The notes below the pieces were generated by a model. It saw nothing but the letters and a program-made list of their open reading frames with translations. It was not told where the DNA came from and did not search any database. A program made the position numbers and the translations under genes. Below, piece by piece: positions 7,836-14,642 of a stretch of DNA of 52,123 nt. Source of the DNA: Phycisphaera sp. TMED9 (GTDB lineage: Bacteria > Planctomycetota > Phycisphaerae > Phycisphaerales > SM1A02). Each line of letters opens with the position of its first letter. Within the stretch, counting starts at the first letter, position 1. The DNA lies in assembly GCA_002167845.2 (NCBI GenBank), contig NHBO02000052.1, positions 14,989-67,111 of the forward strand, given 5' to 3'.

Positions 7836-9755
7836 ATGCCCATTCGACGCCTTGCACCCGCAGTCGTGAATCAGATCGCCGCCGGCGAAGTCGTCGAGCG
7901 ACCGGCGAGTGTCGTCAAGGAAGTTCTTGAGAACGCCTTCGATGCGGGTGCCCGGCGGGTCGACATCGAGATCGCCGGAGGTGGGCGTGATCTCATTCGC
8001 ATCGCGGATGATGGCGAGGGCATTCCCGCGGACCAGCTGGCCCTGGCCGTCGAGGCTCACGCCACCAGCAAGATCGAGTCGGCCACCGATCTCGAGGGCG
8101 TGTCCACGATGGGTTTCCGCGGTGAGGCCCTCGCGTCAATCGCCTCCGTGTCTCGATTCATGCTGGAGAGTCGGACGAAGGGGGATGACGAGGCATGGCG
8201 GATCGAAGTCAACGACGGGGTGATCGGATCACCCGCACCGACCGCCGGACCACCGGGAACGCGAGTCGAAGTCCGCAATCTGTTTCATACGGTTCCGGCG
8301 CGTCGGCGTTTTCTCAAGAGTGAGACCGCCGAGTCGGCGCGAATCGCCGAAGTCGTCCGTCTCCTGGCGCTGGCTCGTCCCACGATCGGGTTCCGGCTCG
8401 TCTCGAACGGAAGATGTCTGCTCGATCTCCCCGCGACCGATGATCCCCGGCGTCGGATCGTCGGCGTGCTGGGCGAAGAACTCGACGGCCGCTTGATCGA
8501 AGTCCGTGGAGAAATCGGGTCACCGGCCGACGGTACGCTCACGAGCGTCTGGGGGCTCGTCGGTCTTCCGGAGACCGCCCGGCCGACGGCGAAGAATCAA
8601 CGGTTCATCCTCAACGGCCGGGCCATCGTCGATCGGTCGCTCTCGCATGCGTTGAAGGAGGGCTTCCGCGGACTGGTCGAACCGGGGCGTCATCCGGTCG
8701 GCGTCTGCTATCTCGAGATGAATCCGGCGCGGGTGGATGTGAACGTCCATCCCGCCAAGACCGAAGTTCGATTTCGAGAAGCCCGACCGCTGCACGGACT
8801 GGTTCGTCGAGCGATTCAGGAAGCCTTGCAGGAGGCGGACCTGGTCAGAAATCTGGCGATTGAAACGTCGGCCGAAGCTCCCGCGGGTGAACCTTCCGCA
8901 AGGGAAGGAACGGCGCCGGAGCGTCCCACGATCGTGACCCGTTCGTCCTGGTCCGGGCCTGGCTCCGGGGCCGGAGGTCCGTCCCGATCGACATCGCACC
9001 CGTCTTCCCCTCGAGCGGGCTCGGACCGGTCTTCGGCGGGAAGATCACGAACGTCTTCAGGCGTGGATCTGGCCCGCGCTCGCGAGGCCGTGGGCGACGT
9101 TCCGATGCCCACCGCAACGCCCGCCTCGCCGGCCACGCCGGCGGTGGAGGTTCTTCCGACTCTGGTGGGCGCCGATGCCGTGCTCCAGGTTCATCAGTCG
9201 TTTCTGGTGACGCAGGATTCGGAAGGGCTGGTCATCATCGATCAGCATGCGCTTCACGAACGCGTGATGTTCGAGAAATTGCACGATCGATATGCGGCGG
9301 GACCGCTCGAATCGCAGCGGCAACTCGTTCCGATCGTGTTCGACGCGGATCCCGCCTCGATCGCGGCCCTCGAATCGCTGGCGCCCTTGTTGGAACGGTT
9401 GGGAATCGAAGCGACCGCCGCAGGGCCCCGGGGCGTCGCGATCCACGGATTCCCCACGTTGCTGGTTTCACGCCGCGTGGATCCGGGGCCGTTCCTCTCG
9501 GAACTTCTGGAACGCGCCGCACAAGGCGAGATCGATCGAGACGATCATGAAGCGGCGCTGGCGGACGTCCTGGACGTGATGAGTTGCAAGGCGGCGGTGA
9601 AGGCCGGGGATCGACTCGGTGAACGAGAGATCGCGGAGTTGCTGGCCATGCGGGATCGCATCGATCGGGAGGGGAGTTGTCCCCATGGGCGACCCACCCA
9701 TCTGCGGATTCCGATCGCGGAGTTGGAGCGTCGGTTCGGCCGTTCGCCCGGATGA
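7836..9755 (+). CDS. mutL: DNA mismatch repair protein MutL (endonuclease type)
   Basis: MutL couples MutS mismatch recognition to strand nicking. The N-terminal GHKL ATPase is complete: LENAFDAGA (31-39), ADDGEGIP and GFRGEALASIASV (93-105). A proline/serine-rich linker of about 110 residues follows. The C-terminal dimerisation domain carries DQHALHERVMFE (469-480), which matches the DQHA(X)2E(X)4E metal site of nicking MutL proteins, plus SCKAAVKAG and CPHGRP (615-620). It should therefore be an intrinsic endonuclease, unlike E. coli MutL, which fits organisms without MutH. The start giving MPIRRLAPAV fits the family N-terminus. At 639 residues it is of normal length. No mutS is in the window. 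Confidence 0.96.
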   Translation: MPIRRLAPAVVNQIAAGEVVERPASVVKEVLENAFDAGARRVDIEIAGGGRDLIRIADDGEGIPADQLALAVEAHATSKIESATDLEGVSTMGFRGEALASIASVSRFMLESRTKGDDEAWRIEVNDGVIGSPAPTAGPPGTRVEVRNLFHTVPARRRFLKSETAESARIAEVVRLLALARPTIGFRLVSNGRCLLDLPATDDPRRRIVGVLGEELDGRLIEVRGEIGSPADGTLTSVWGLVGLPETARPTAKNQRFILNGRAIVDRSLSHALKEGFRGLVEPGRHPVGVCYLEMNPARVDVNVHPAKTEVRFREARPLHGLVRRAIQEALQEADLVRNLAIETSAEAPAGEPSAREGTAPERPTIVTRSSWSGPGSGAGGPSRSTSHPSSPRAGSDRSSAGRSRTSSGVDLARAREAVGDVPMPTATPASPATPAVEVLPTLVGADAVLQVHQSFLVTQDSEGLVIIDQHALHERVMFEKLHDRYAAGPLESQRQLVPIVFDADPASIAALESLAPLLERLGIEATAAGPRGVAIHGFPTLLVSRRVDPGPFLSELLERAAQGEIDRDDHEAALADVLDVMSCKAAVKAGDRLGEREIAELLAMRDRIDREGSCPHGRPTHLRIPIAELERRFGRSPG

Positions 9756-9765
9756 TTCGCGAGCC

Positions 9766-10041
9766 TCAGCCGCCGGAGACCGGGGGAAGCAGATCAAGCT
9801 GGTCACCGGAGGTGAGCGTGACGCTGGCGGTCACGAGGCGATCGTTGCAGGCAAAGGCGATGACATCGCGGAAACTCGCGAGTCCGGGGTGGATCGTGCT
9901 CGCATGATCGAAGACTTCCGCGACCGTCGAATCCGCAGGAACGCGAAGGGGCATCGAGTCGTCACCGACGATCTCGCGGAGTTGCGCATGAAGACGCAAG
10001 GTGACTTCGATGTCGGGCGTCACGGCACGGGGATCACTCAT
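9766..10041 (-). CDS. moaD: MoaD/ThiS-family sulfur carrier (molybdopterin synthase small subunit)
   Basis: This 91-residue beta-grasp protein ends in VSGG, the double-glycine tail that is thiocarboxylated to donate sulfur during molybdopterin synthesis. The pattern VTLRLHAQLREIVG at the front and LTSGDQLDLLPPVSGG at the end matches MoaD. ThiS is the alternative, but its ATG overlaps the moeA stop by 4 nt (ATGA), which ties it to molybdenum cofactor synthesis. No moaE is visible here. Confidence 0.88.
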   Translation of the reverse strand: MSDPRAVTPDIEVTLRLHAQLREIVGDDSMPLRVPADSTVAEVFDHASTIHPGLASFRDVIAFACNDRLVTASVTLTSGDQLDLLPPVSGG

Positions 10042-11339
10042 CGGACGGTCTCGTTCCCGGGATCGCCCATGTCATGATGAGGAAGAAAGTCGATCAACGT
10101 CCCGGCGGGAAGTTCCTGGTCGCCCGGGTCGAGTCTGGCGAGTCCGTCGGTTCCCGCGAGGTGAGGCAGGTCTCCCGAACCCTGCCAGGTCGGGATGCGG
10201 ACCCCCGGGCGTCCGGCTTGATCCATGGCGATCGCCGCCGGCCGGAAGGCGGGTCTCTTCGGATTGGGGCGAACCGGATCGATGAGGGGGAGCCGCCAGC
10301 GCCCGCGCCTGGGATCAAGACCGAGTGCCCCGCGAATCCACGCTCGAATGAAGATGTGGGTGCAGGCGAAGGCGGAGACCGGGTTTCCCGGTAGTCCCAC
10401 GGCGATCGTCGTCCGATCGGGTGATTGCCAGAGCGAGAAGGGGCGGCCGGGCTGCATTCGAACGCCTCGGATCAACGCCGACCAACCTCGGTGCTGCCAA
10501 TGGGCGGGGACGAGGTCGAGCACGCCCGCGCTCACGCCTCCGACCGTGACCACGAGGTCGCTCGACGCGGCGGCCGCATCGAGCGCCGCCGCGGTGACGT
10601 GCGGATCGTCGTCGGCGTGCATCGGAGGGGAGAGGATGGCGCCGAAGGTCGATCGGTCGGTCAGGAGCGACGCGAGGAGCGAACCGTTCGAGTTTCGAAT
10701 TCGAACCGCGTCTTCCGGACCGTCGAGCGGGTCATCGATCGGCCGGACCTCGTCGCCCGTGGTGACGAGGGAGATCCGGGGACGCGAGCGGACCATGACC
10801 GAGCCCTCGCCGATGGCGGCGCCCGCCGCGACCGCGATGCCTCGGGCGATGTGGTCGATGCGGGTGCCGGCGGGGAGAAGAACGTCGCCGGCCCGGGCGT
10901 CCGCGGACTTCGGGTGAATGTTCCGACCGGGGCGCACCTCGTCCAGGCGGATGGTCAACGGGTCGCTTCGGTCGGTCGTTTCGTGTTCGACCACGGCGTC
11001 GAGGTCGTGCGGAACCGCGGCGCCGGTCGCGATCGCGACACAAGACGCCTCGGGGACCATGGCCGGCGGGGGGCTTCCGGCGGGAACGGAGCCGACCACC
11101 GGCAGCGTGAGTTTCGACTCCCGGGCGCGGATCGCGTATCCGTCCATCGTCGCCCGATCGAACGGGGGATGGTCGCGATCCGCGAGGACCGGCGTCGCCA
11201 GAATCGCACCAAGGATCGAATCGTCTCGAATGTCCGCCTTCACTGGTGGACGGTCGGCCACCACATCAGCGGTGGCGATGAGTCGGTCGAGTGCGGCCTC
11301 GACTTCGAGGGGCGGTTGCGAGGATGGGTCGACGGTCAC
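10038..11339 (-). CDS. moeA: Molybdopterin molybdenumtransferase MoeA
   Basis: MoeA inserts molybdate into adenylylated molybdopterin. The 433-residue protein shows the family signatures: HPPFDRATMDGYAI near residue 57, RPRISLVTTGDEV and RNSNG in the MogA-like domain, VTVGGVSAG, and GLPGNPVSAFACTHIF near 330. The C-terminal domain IV is present. The start is GTG (MTVDPSS), overlapping the stop of the upstream hydrolase as GTGA, and its own stop overlaps moaD as ATGA. Translation of the three genes is likely coupled. The rest of the cofactor pathway (moaA, moaC, moaE) is not in this window. Confidence 0.95.
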   Translation of the reverse strand: MTVDPSSQPPLEVEAALDRLIATADVVADRPPVKADIRDDSILGAILATPVLADRDHPPFDRATMDGYAIRARESKLTLPVVGSVPAGSPPPAMVPEASCVAIATGAAVPHDLDAVVEHETTDRSDPLTIRLDEVRPGRNIHPKSADARAGDVLLPAGTRIDHIARGIAVAAGAAIGEGSVMVRSRPRISLVTTGDEVRPIDDPLDGPEDAVRIRNSNGSLLASLLTDRSTFGAILSPPMHADDDPHVTAAALDAAAASSDLVVTVGGVSAGVLDLVPAHWQHRGWSALIRGVRMQPGRPFSLWQSPDRTTIAVGLPGNPVSAFACTHIFIRAWIRGALGLDPRRGRWRLPLIDPVRPNPKRPAFRPAAIAMDQAGRPGVRIPTWQGSGDLPHLAGTDGLARLDPGDQELPAGTLIDFLPHHDMGDPGNETVR

Positions 11340-12082
11340 CGGCGTTCATCCTCGAGGAAGGAGAGGATTCCGTCGATGGCGGTCTCGCGGCAGGGATCGA
11401 GATCGTGCCCGGCGAACGCGACTTCGAGTCGAGCCGTCCGCAGGCCACCGGCCGCGAGCGAAGCCCTCCAACCGATGGCGTCGGCGGGCGGAACCACGGT
11501 GTCGGCTGCGCCGTTGACCACCAATGCTCGATCGGCGACCGCGGCGCCGAGTTGCATGGGATTCTTCGTCCCGAGCTCCGCGGCGATCATCGGCGAAACC
11601 CCGAGCGAATCGGCGAGCGTCAGTTCGAGACGTTCCGGTCGATTGCCGTAGGTCTCGAGGATCGGAGGCGACACGAGCACGAAGGCCGCGGCGCCGATTC
11701 CGGAGCCGGCCACCGCCAGCAGTGGCGCGGTGGCGGAGAGGCCGATCACCACCAGCGGCATGCCCGGAAAATGCTCGTTCGTTCTGGCCAGCAGTTCGCG
11801 GGTCGCGTCGATGCAGCCATTCGCATCTCGCGCGGCATCGAATCGTTCGGGTCTGACCACCGGTCGACCGGACTCCACCAGCGCATCGCCCAGTTCATCA
11901 CCGAAATCAAGGAGTTGGCGAGCGGCGGGAAGTTCGACTTCGATTCCGAAGACGGCATCGCCAGCCAGAATCACCACCACCTGTCCATCGAGTCGGGACG
12001 GCGTTCGGATCTTGGCCGATCGGAGCGAACCGAAGGCTGGATACTCGATCTGTTCGACCCGAGGTGTGACGGCGGAGCCCAT
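11336..12082 (-). CDS. Alpha/beta-hydrolase-like protein leading the moeA-moaD operon
   Basis: This 248-residue predicted alpha/beta hydrolase has three elements in the right order: a nucleophile-elbow-like VVIGLSATAP near residue 112, an acid turn VVNGAADTVVPP near 195, and a C-terminal His in AFAGHD near 230. The elbow reads G-L-S-A-T, not G-x-S-x-G, so catalysis is uncertain. No signal peptide is seen. It is translationally coupled to moeA, but no link to molybdenum metabolism is evident from its sequence. A TATCAT hexamer 6 nt before the ATG suggests that the operon promoter lies here. Confidence 0.75.
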   Translation of the reverse strand: MGSAVTPRVEQIEYPAFGSLRSAKIRTPSRLDGQVVVILAGDAVFGIEVELPAARQLLDFGDELGDALVESGRPVVRPERFDAARDANGCIDATRELLARTNEHFPGMPLVVIGLSATAPLLAVAGSGIGAAAFVLVSPPILETYGNRPERLELTLADSLGVSPMIAAELGTKNPMQLGAAVADRALVVNGAADTVVPPADAIGWRASLAAGGLRTARLEVAFAGHDLDPCRETAIDGILSFLEDERR

Positions 12083-12088
12083 GCGTCC

Positions 12089-12094
12089 ATGATA
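12089..12094 (-). promoter_or_regulatory. -10-like hexamer for the hydrolase-moeA-moaD operon
   Basis: TATCAT on the minus strand, 6 nt before the ATG at 12082. Confidence 0.4.
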
Positions 12095-12145
12095 GAGCCG
12101 TGCGGATGGCGACGGAACGACCTCGGTGGCGTCTGCTCGTCCGGT

Positions 12146-12991
12146 TCAGCGGGGGTCGTAGCTCGAGTCGTCGTCGCTGAGGAAGCCGTTCCTCGGGAAG
12201 TCCGTGATCGTCTCGAGCAATCCCTGGGCCTCGTTCACGCCCTCGCAGGCGGTATCACAGCACTCGACGTGTCCGTCGAGGCAGACGAGATTGGTGCAGG
12301 AGCCGTGGCGGAAGGCCTGGGTTCCTCCGTGCACGAGGCCGAGATCGACTTCGACCGCGTTGGATGGCGCCCGCATGAACTTGTTCGCACCCGCGATCCA
12401 TCCGCCATCGCCGAACAGTGCCGTGGTGGATGGTCGTCGATGGGCGGCCGCCGGCACGCCGCGACGACAGTGATCCCATCCTTCGAGAAGACGGCCTTCG
12501 GAATCCAGCGTGGGGAATCTTCCTTCGGCGCCCACGTAGGTCGTGTTGTAGTTGTACCCCGTCGCGGGGTCGTCGCCGAAGTTGCTGGCCCCTCGGAAGT
12601 CCGGGCACTGGAAGACCCGGTCCTGATCGTCGAGATAGGTCCAGATCGGGCCCTTGTCGATCGTGCCATCCGCGCGATGATCGAAATCCCAGGAGGTGGT
12701 GCGGACGTCACCATCTTCCATCCGGTAGAGCACCGCCGCGGGATAGCCGCCTTGAGTCGCGAGGTATGCCTCGGCGGCAAGATGCAGTTGGCGAAGATTC
12801 GCTCGGCAGGCGGTGCTTCTGGACAGCATCGAAGCCGACACCAGACCGCGCGAGACCATGGCGAGCAGGGCGGCCGTGATGCCGACGACCACGATCGCTT
12901 CGGTCAGCGTGAATCCACGCGATCCACGCGATCCACGCGATCGAGCCGCTCGGCTTCGTGCGGTGGGAATGGAATTCGGTTCGATGATCAC
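12146..12991 (-). CDS. Prepilin-type H-X9-DG protein (type II pseudopilin-like)
   Basis: This 281-residue pseudopilin-like protein has a prepilin leader rich in Arg/Ser (RGSRGSRG) that ends at the cleavage motif G-FTLTEAIVVVG. A hydrophobic helix of about 20 residues follows, then a globular domain. Near the end, HGSCTNLVCLDGHV matches the planctomycete H-X9-DG motif: His, nine residues, then Asp-Gly. The C-terminus is Cys-rich. The start is a GTG that overlaps the upstream gene's TGA (GGGGTGATC), so the two are translationally coupled and share the cobalamin riboswitch. The frame is open further upstream but runs inside the neighbour. Three perfect 9-bp repeats encode the RGS units before the cleavage site. 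Role unknown; surface assembly or secretion is inferred. Confidence 0.88.
   Translation of the reverse strand: MIIEPNSIPTARSRAARSRGSRGSRGFTLTEAIVVVGITAALLAMVSRGLVSASMLSRSTACRANLRQLHLAAEAYLATQGGYPAAVLYRMEDGDVRTTSWDFDHRADGTIDKGPIWTYLDDQDRVFQCPDFRGASNFGDDPATGYNYNTTYVGAEGRFPTLDSEGRLLEGWDHCRRGVPAAAHRRPSTTALFGDGGWIAGANKFMRAPSNAVEVDLGLVHGGTQAFRHGSCTNLVCLDGHVECCDTACEGVNEAQGLLETITDFPRNGFLSDDDSSYDPR
12913..12939. repeat. Three tandem copies of a 9-bp unit in the pseudopilin leader
   Basis: The unit atccacgcg occurs three times without mismatch and encodes the RGS repeats directly before the prepilin cleavage site. Slippage would change leader length by three residues without a frameshift. Confidence 0.9.
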
Positions 12992-13926
12992 CCCGTCCAG
13001 TCCGCCAGAAGCAGGCCGAGATCGGGCCCGTTGACGATGAGGTCGCCGTCGAGATCCGCGGTGGCGTCGGTCGTGCCCCATGCGGCGAGCAGGAGTCCGA
13101 GGTCGATCCCGTTCACCAATCCGTCACCGTTGAGATCTCCGGGGAGCGACGTGTCGTCTGCCGCTGCGACGTCGGCGATCGCATCGATTTCGGGCGTGTA
13201 GTCGCTGCCGGTGTTGGTGATTCGGACGTGTCGGATCGCGCTGAGGCCGACGCTGGCGAGATCGACGCCGACGCCACCACCCGAGCCGTCGTACGTCTGG
13301 AGGAGTCCGTCGTAGTCGAGCCCGATGAGGCCGTTGGGGTGGCGGGAAGGATTCACCGGTTTCGTGAAGTCGGTGGGGAGTCGGCCGGGTTCCTCGGCGT
13401 AGGGTCCGGTGTCCTGCCACCCGAAGGTCGGGAAGCCGCCGTCCGCCATCACGTCTGGAATCACGACCCAGTCGCGTCCGTTCAGACTCACTTCGATCTG
13501 GCCGCCTTCTTCGTAGATGCCGCCGACCCTGCCCCAGGGAGCGTTGGTATCGACGCAGAACGAGTTGCCGAAGATCAGGAGATCGATTCCGAACGGATTG
13601 GCGGGGTCGTCGAGCACGAGATGATCAAAGGCCAGTTCGATGGAACCACCGATGCCCAGCGACACGACTTCCGATGCCAACCAGGCCGGTTGGAACGGGG
13701 TCACGGCGGCGGGGAAGAGGCTGCCGCCCGTGGTCCGGGTGGGCTCACCCAGCGCGGACTCGGGGGAGTCATAGCCGGGAACACCGCCGATGCCGGGATC
13801 GAAGTGGATGACTTCGACGGCAAAGGGGGAATCCGCGACGGTGGACGGCGTCAGCAGGATGAGCGAGGCGACGGCACCCCGGAGGAGGATCGTGCGGCGA
13901 GGGGGCTGGACGGAACGGGACGGCAT
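12988..13926 (-). CDS. Secreted dockerin-tailed protein under a cobalamin riboswitch
   Basis: This 312-residue secreted protein has a basic N-terminus and hydrophobic signal segment (MPSRSVQPPRR, then LLRGAVASLILL). The main domain (about 30-255) is beta-rich, with patterns such as GSIELAFDHLVLDDPANPFG, DLLIFGNSFCVD, QIEVSLNGRDWVVI and VGLSAIRHVRITN. I do not know a named family; it resembles bacterial cell-surface proteins. The C-terminus has two EF-hand-like dockerin repeats (GDLNGDGLVNGIDLGLLLAAW and DLDGDLIVNGPDLGLLLADW). GGAG eight nt before the ATG supports the start; the open frame upstream reads through the riboswitch. Regulation by B12 suggests a part in corrinoid capture, or replacement of a B12-dependent function; this is inference. 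Confidence 0.85.
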   Translation of the reverse strand: MPSRSVQPPRRTILLRGAVASLILLTPSTVADSPFAVEVIHFDPGIGGVPGYDSPESALGEPTRTTGGSLFPAAVTPFQPAWLASEVVSLGIGGSIELAFDHLVLDDPANPFGIDLLIFGNSFCVDTNAPWGRVGGIYEEGGQIEVSLNGRDWVVIPDVMADGGFPTFGWQDTGPYAEEPGRLPTDFTKPVNPSRHPNGLIGLDYDGLLQTYDGSGGGVGVDLASVGLSAIRHVRITNTGSDYTPEIDAIADVAAADDTSLPGDLNGDGLVNGIDLGLLLAAWGTTDATADLDGDLIVNGPDLGLLLADWTG

Positions 13927-13941
13927 CACGGAGACTCCGGA

Positions 13942-13988
13942 GGCCGGATTCGCGCCGGCCAGACGGAAGAGGGCCCGATCGCGTCGGG
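13942..13988 (-). promoter_or_regulatory. Candidate riboswitch expression platform (two hairpins)
   Basis: Between the B12 aptamer and the gene lie two small hairpins: gcccga/tcgggc (13972-13988) and ggccgg/ccggcc (13942-13960). The second abuts the CTCCGGAG that holds the ribosome site, so control of translation initiation is plausible. No T-run is seen, which argues against a terminator mechanism. Confidence 0.5.
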
Positions 13989-13998
13989 CACCAGTTCG

Positions 13999-14195
13999 AT
14001 CAGGCAGGTCTTCCGGCTCCGGGCGTATCACGAGTCTGCCTTCCCACAACGCCCTCAGGGGGCCTGCAGTGGCTCTCGACTCGCGAGATTCGGCTTCTTG
14101 CCCGAATCAAGCCCGTTACGGCGGCGCGTCCGCGGCGGCTTTGAACCGCCTTCCCTTCGAAGAAGCCTTGTGGCCAGTGGTATCCGGCCTGCTTC
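13999..14195 (-). ncRNA. Cobalamin (B12) riboswitch
   Basis: On the minus strand the conserved aptamer elements appear in order. A GCAGG strand (14188-14192) begins P1. Next come AAGGGAAGGCGGTTCAAAG and GCCGCCGTAACGGG, then AGAGCCACTG, GTGGGAAGGC, and finally the B12 box AGCCGGAAGACCTGCC (14003-14018), whose CCTGC closes P1. The spacing and element order match the AdoCbl/MeCbl riboswitch family. The first downstream gene on the same strand starts about 75 nt further on, at 13926, so the switch controls the secreted dockerin-tailed protein and the coupled pseudopilin. By family precedent cobalamin binding should reduce expression. Confidence 0.92.
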
Positions 14196-14234
14196 CTCGC
14201 CCGCGAAACGCCGCGGGGCCCGAAGTGCACGAGG

Positions 14235-14240
14235 AGTATA
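14235..14240 (-). promoter_or_regulatory. -10-like hexamer upstream of the B12 riboswitch
   Basis: TATACT on the minus strand lies about 40 nt before the aptamer begins, in the right place for the leader promoter. No good -35 is seen. Confidence 0.4.
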
Positions 14241-14642
14241 TCGGGCAATCGCCTCCGGGTTCCGTCCCACCCCGGAAGCCGGGGTCGCGTTGACACCCTT
14301 TCCTGCGGCCCGGTACCCTGCCCTCTCTACATTCGCTCCGGCGGAGGTGGAACGGTTCCCGGCTCGGCCGGGAAGACCACCCGATGCTTCCGCGTCGGCT
14401 CAGGATCGGTCGTCCGAAACGGGCGTCCGCTGCTCCAGTCCCTTCATCGGGACAGACTCGAGGGTTCGGCTTTCCCCGTTCGGGGATGGTCCGGCCTTCC
14501 GTCCCGTTCTTCGGTCGTCTTTTCACGACCGTATTCATGCACGGTCCATAGATGGACCACACGCCGCCGCGATCGGATCTCTTGATCCGTGAAACGGCAG
14601 ACCCCGCCCGCCGACTTCGGCGGACGATGGAGGATCGATTCG
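14241..14642. other. Intergenic region between the riboswitch and the HEAT-repeat gene
   Basis: No coding region is supported. On the plus strand TTGACA (14290-14295) and TACCCT (14314-14319) with an 18-nt spacer are a possible promoter for the downstream gene, which would then have a leader of about 320 nt. I recognise no known RNA fold in that leader. GGAGG at 14629-14633 is the ribosome site of the next gene. Confidence 0.4.

Noticed and set aside
11291-13201. 636-codon plus frame across hydrolase and pseudopilin genes
   Set aside because: It crosses two minus-strand genes with clear motifs; shadow.
13228-14592. 454-codon plus frame over the dockerin-tailed gene and riboswitch
   Set aside because: It covers a structured riboswitch on the other strand and has no domain pattern.
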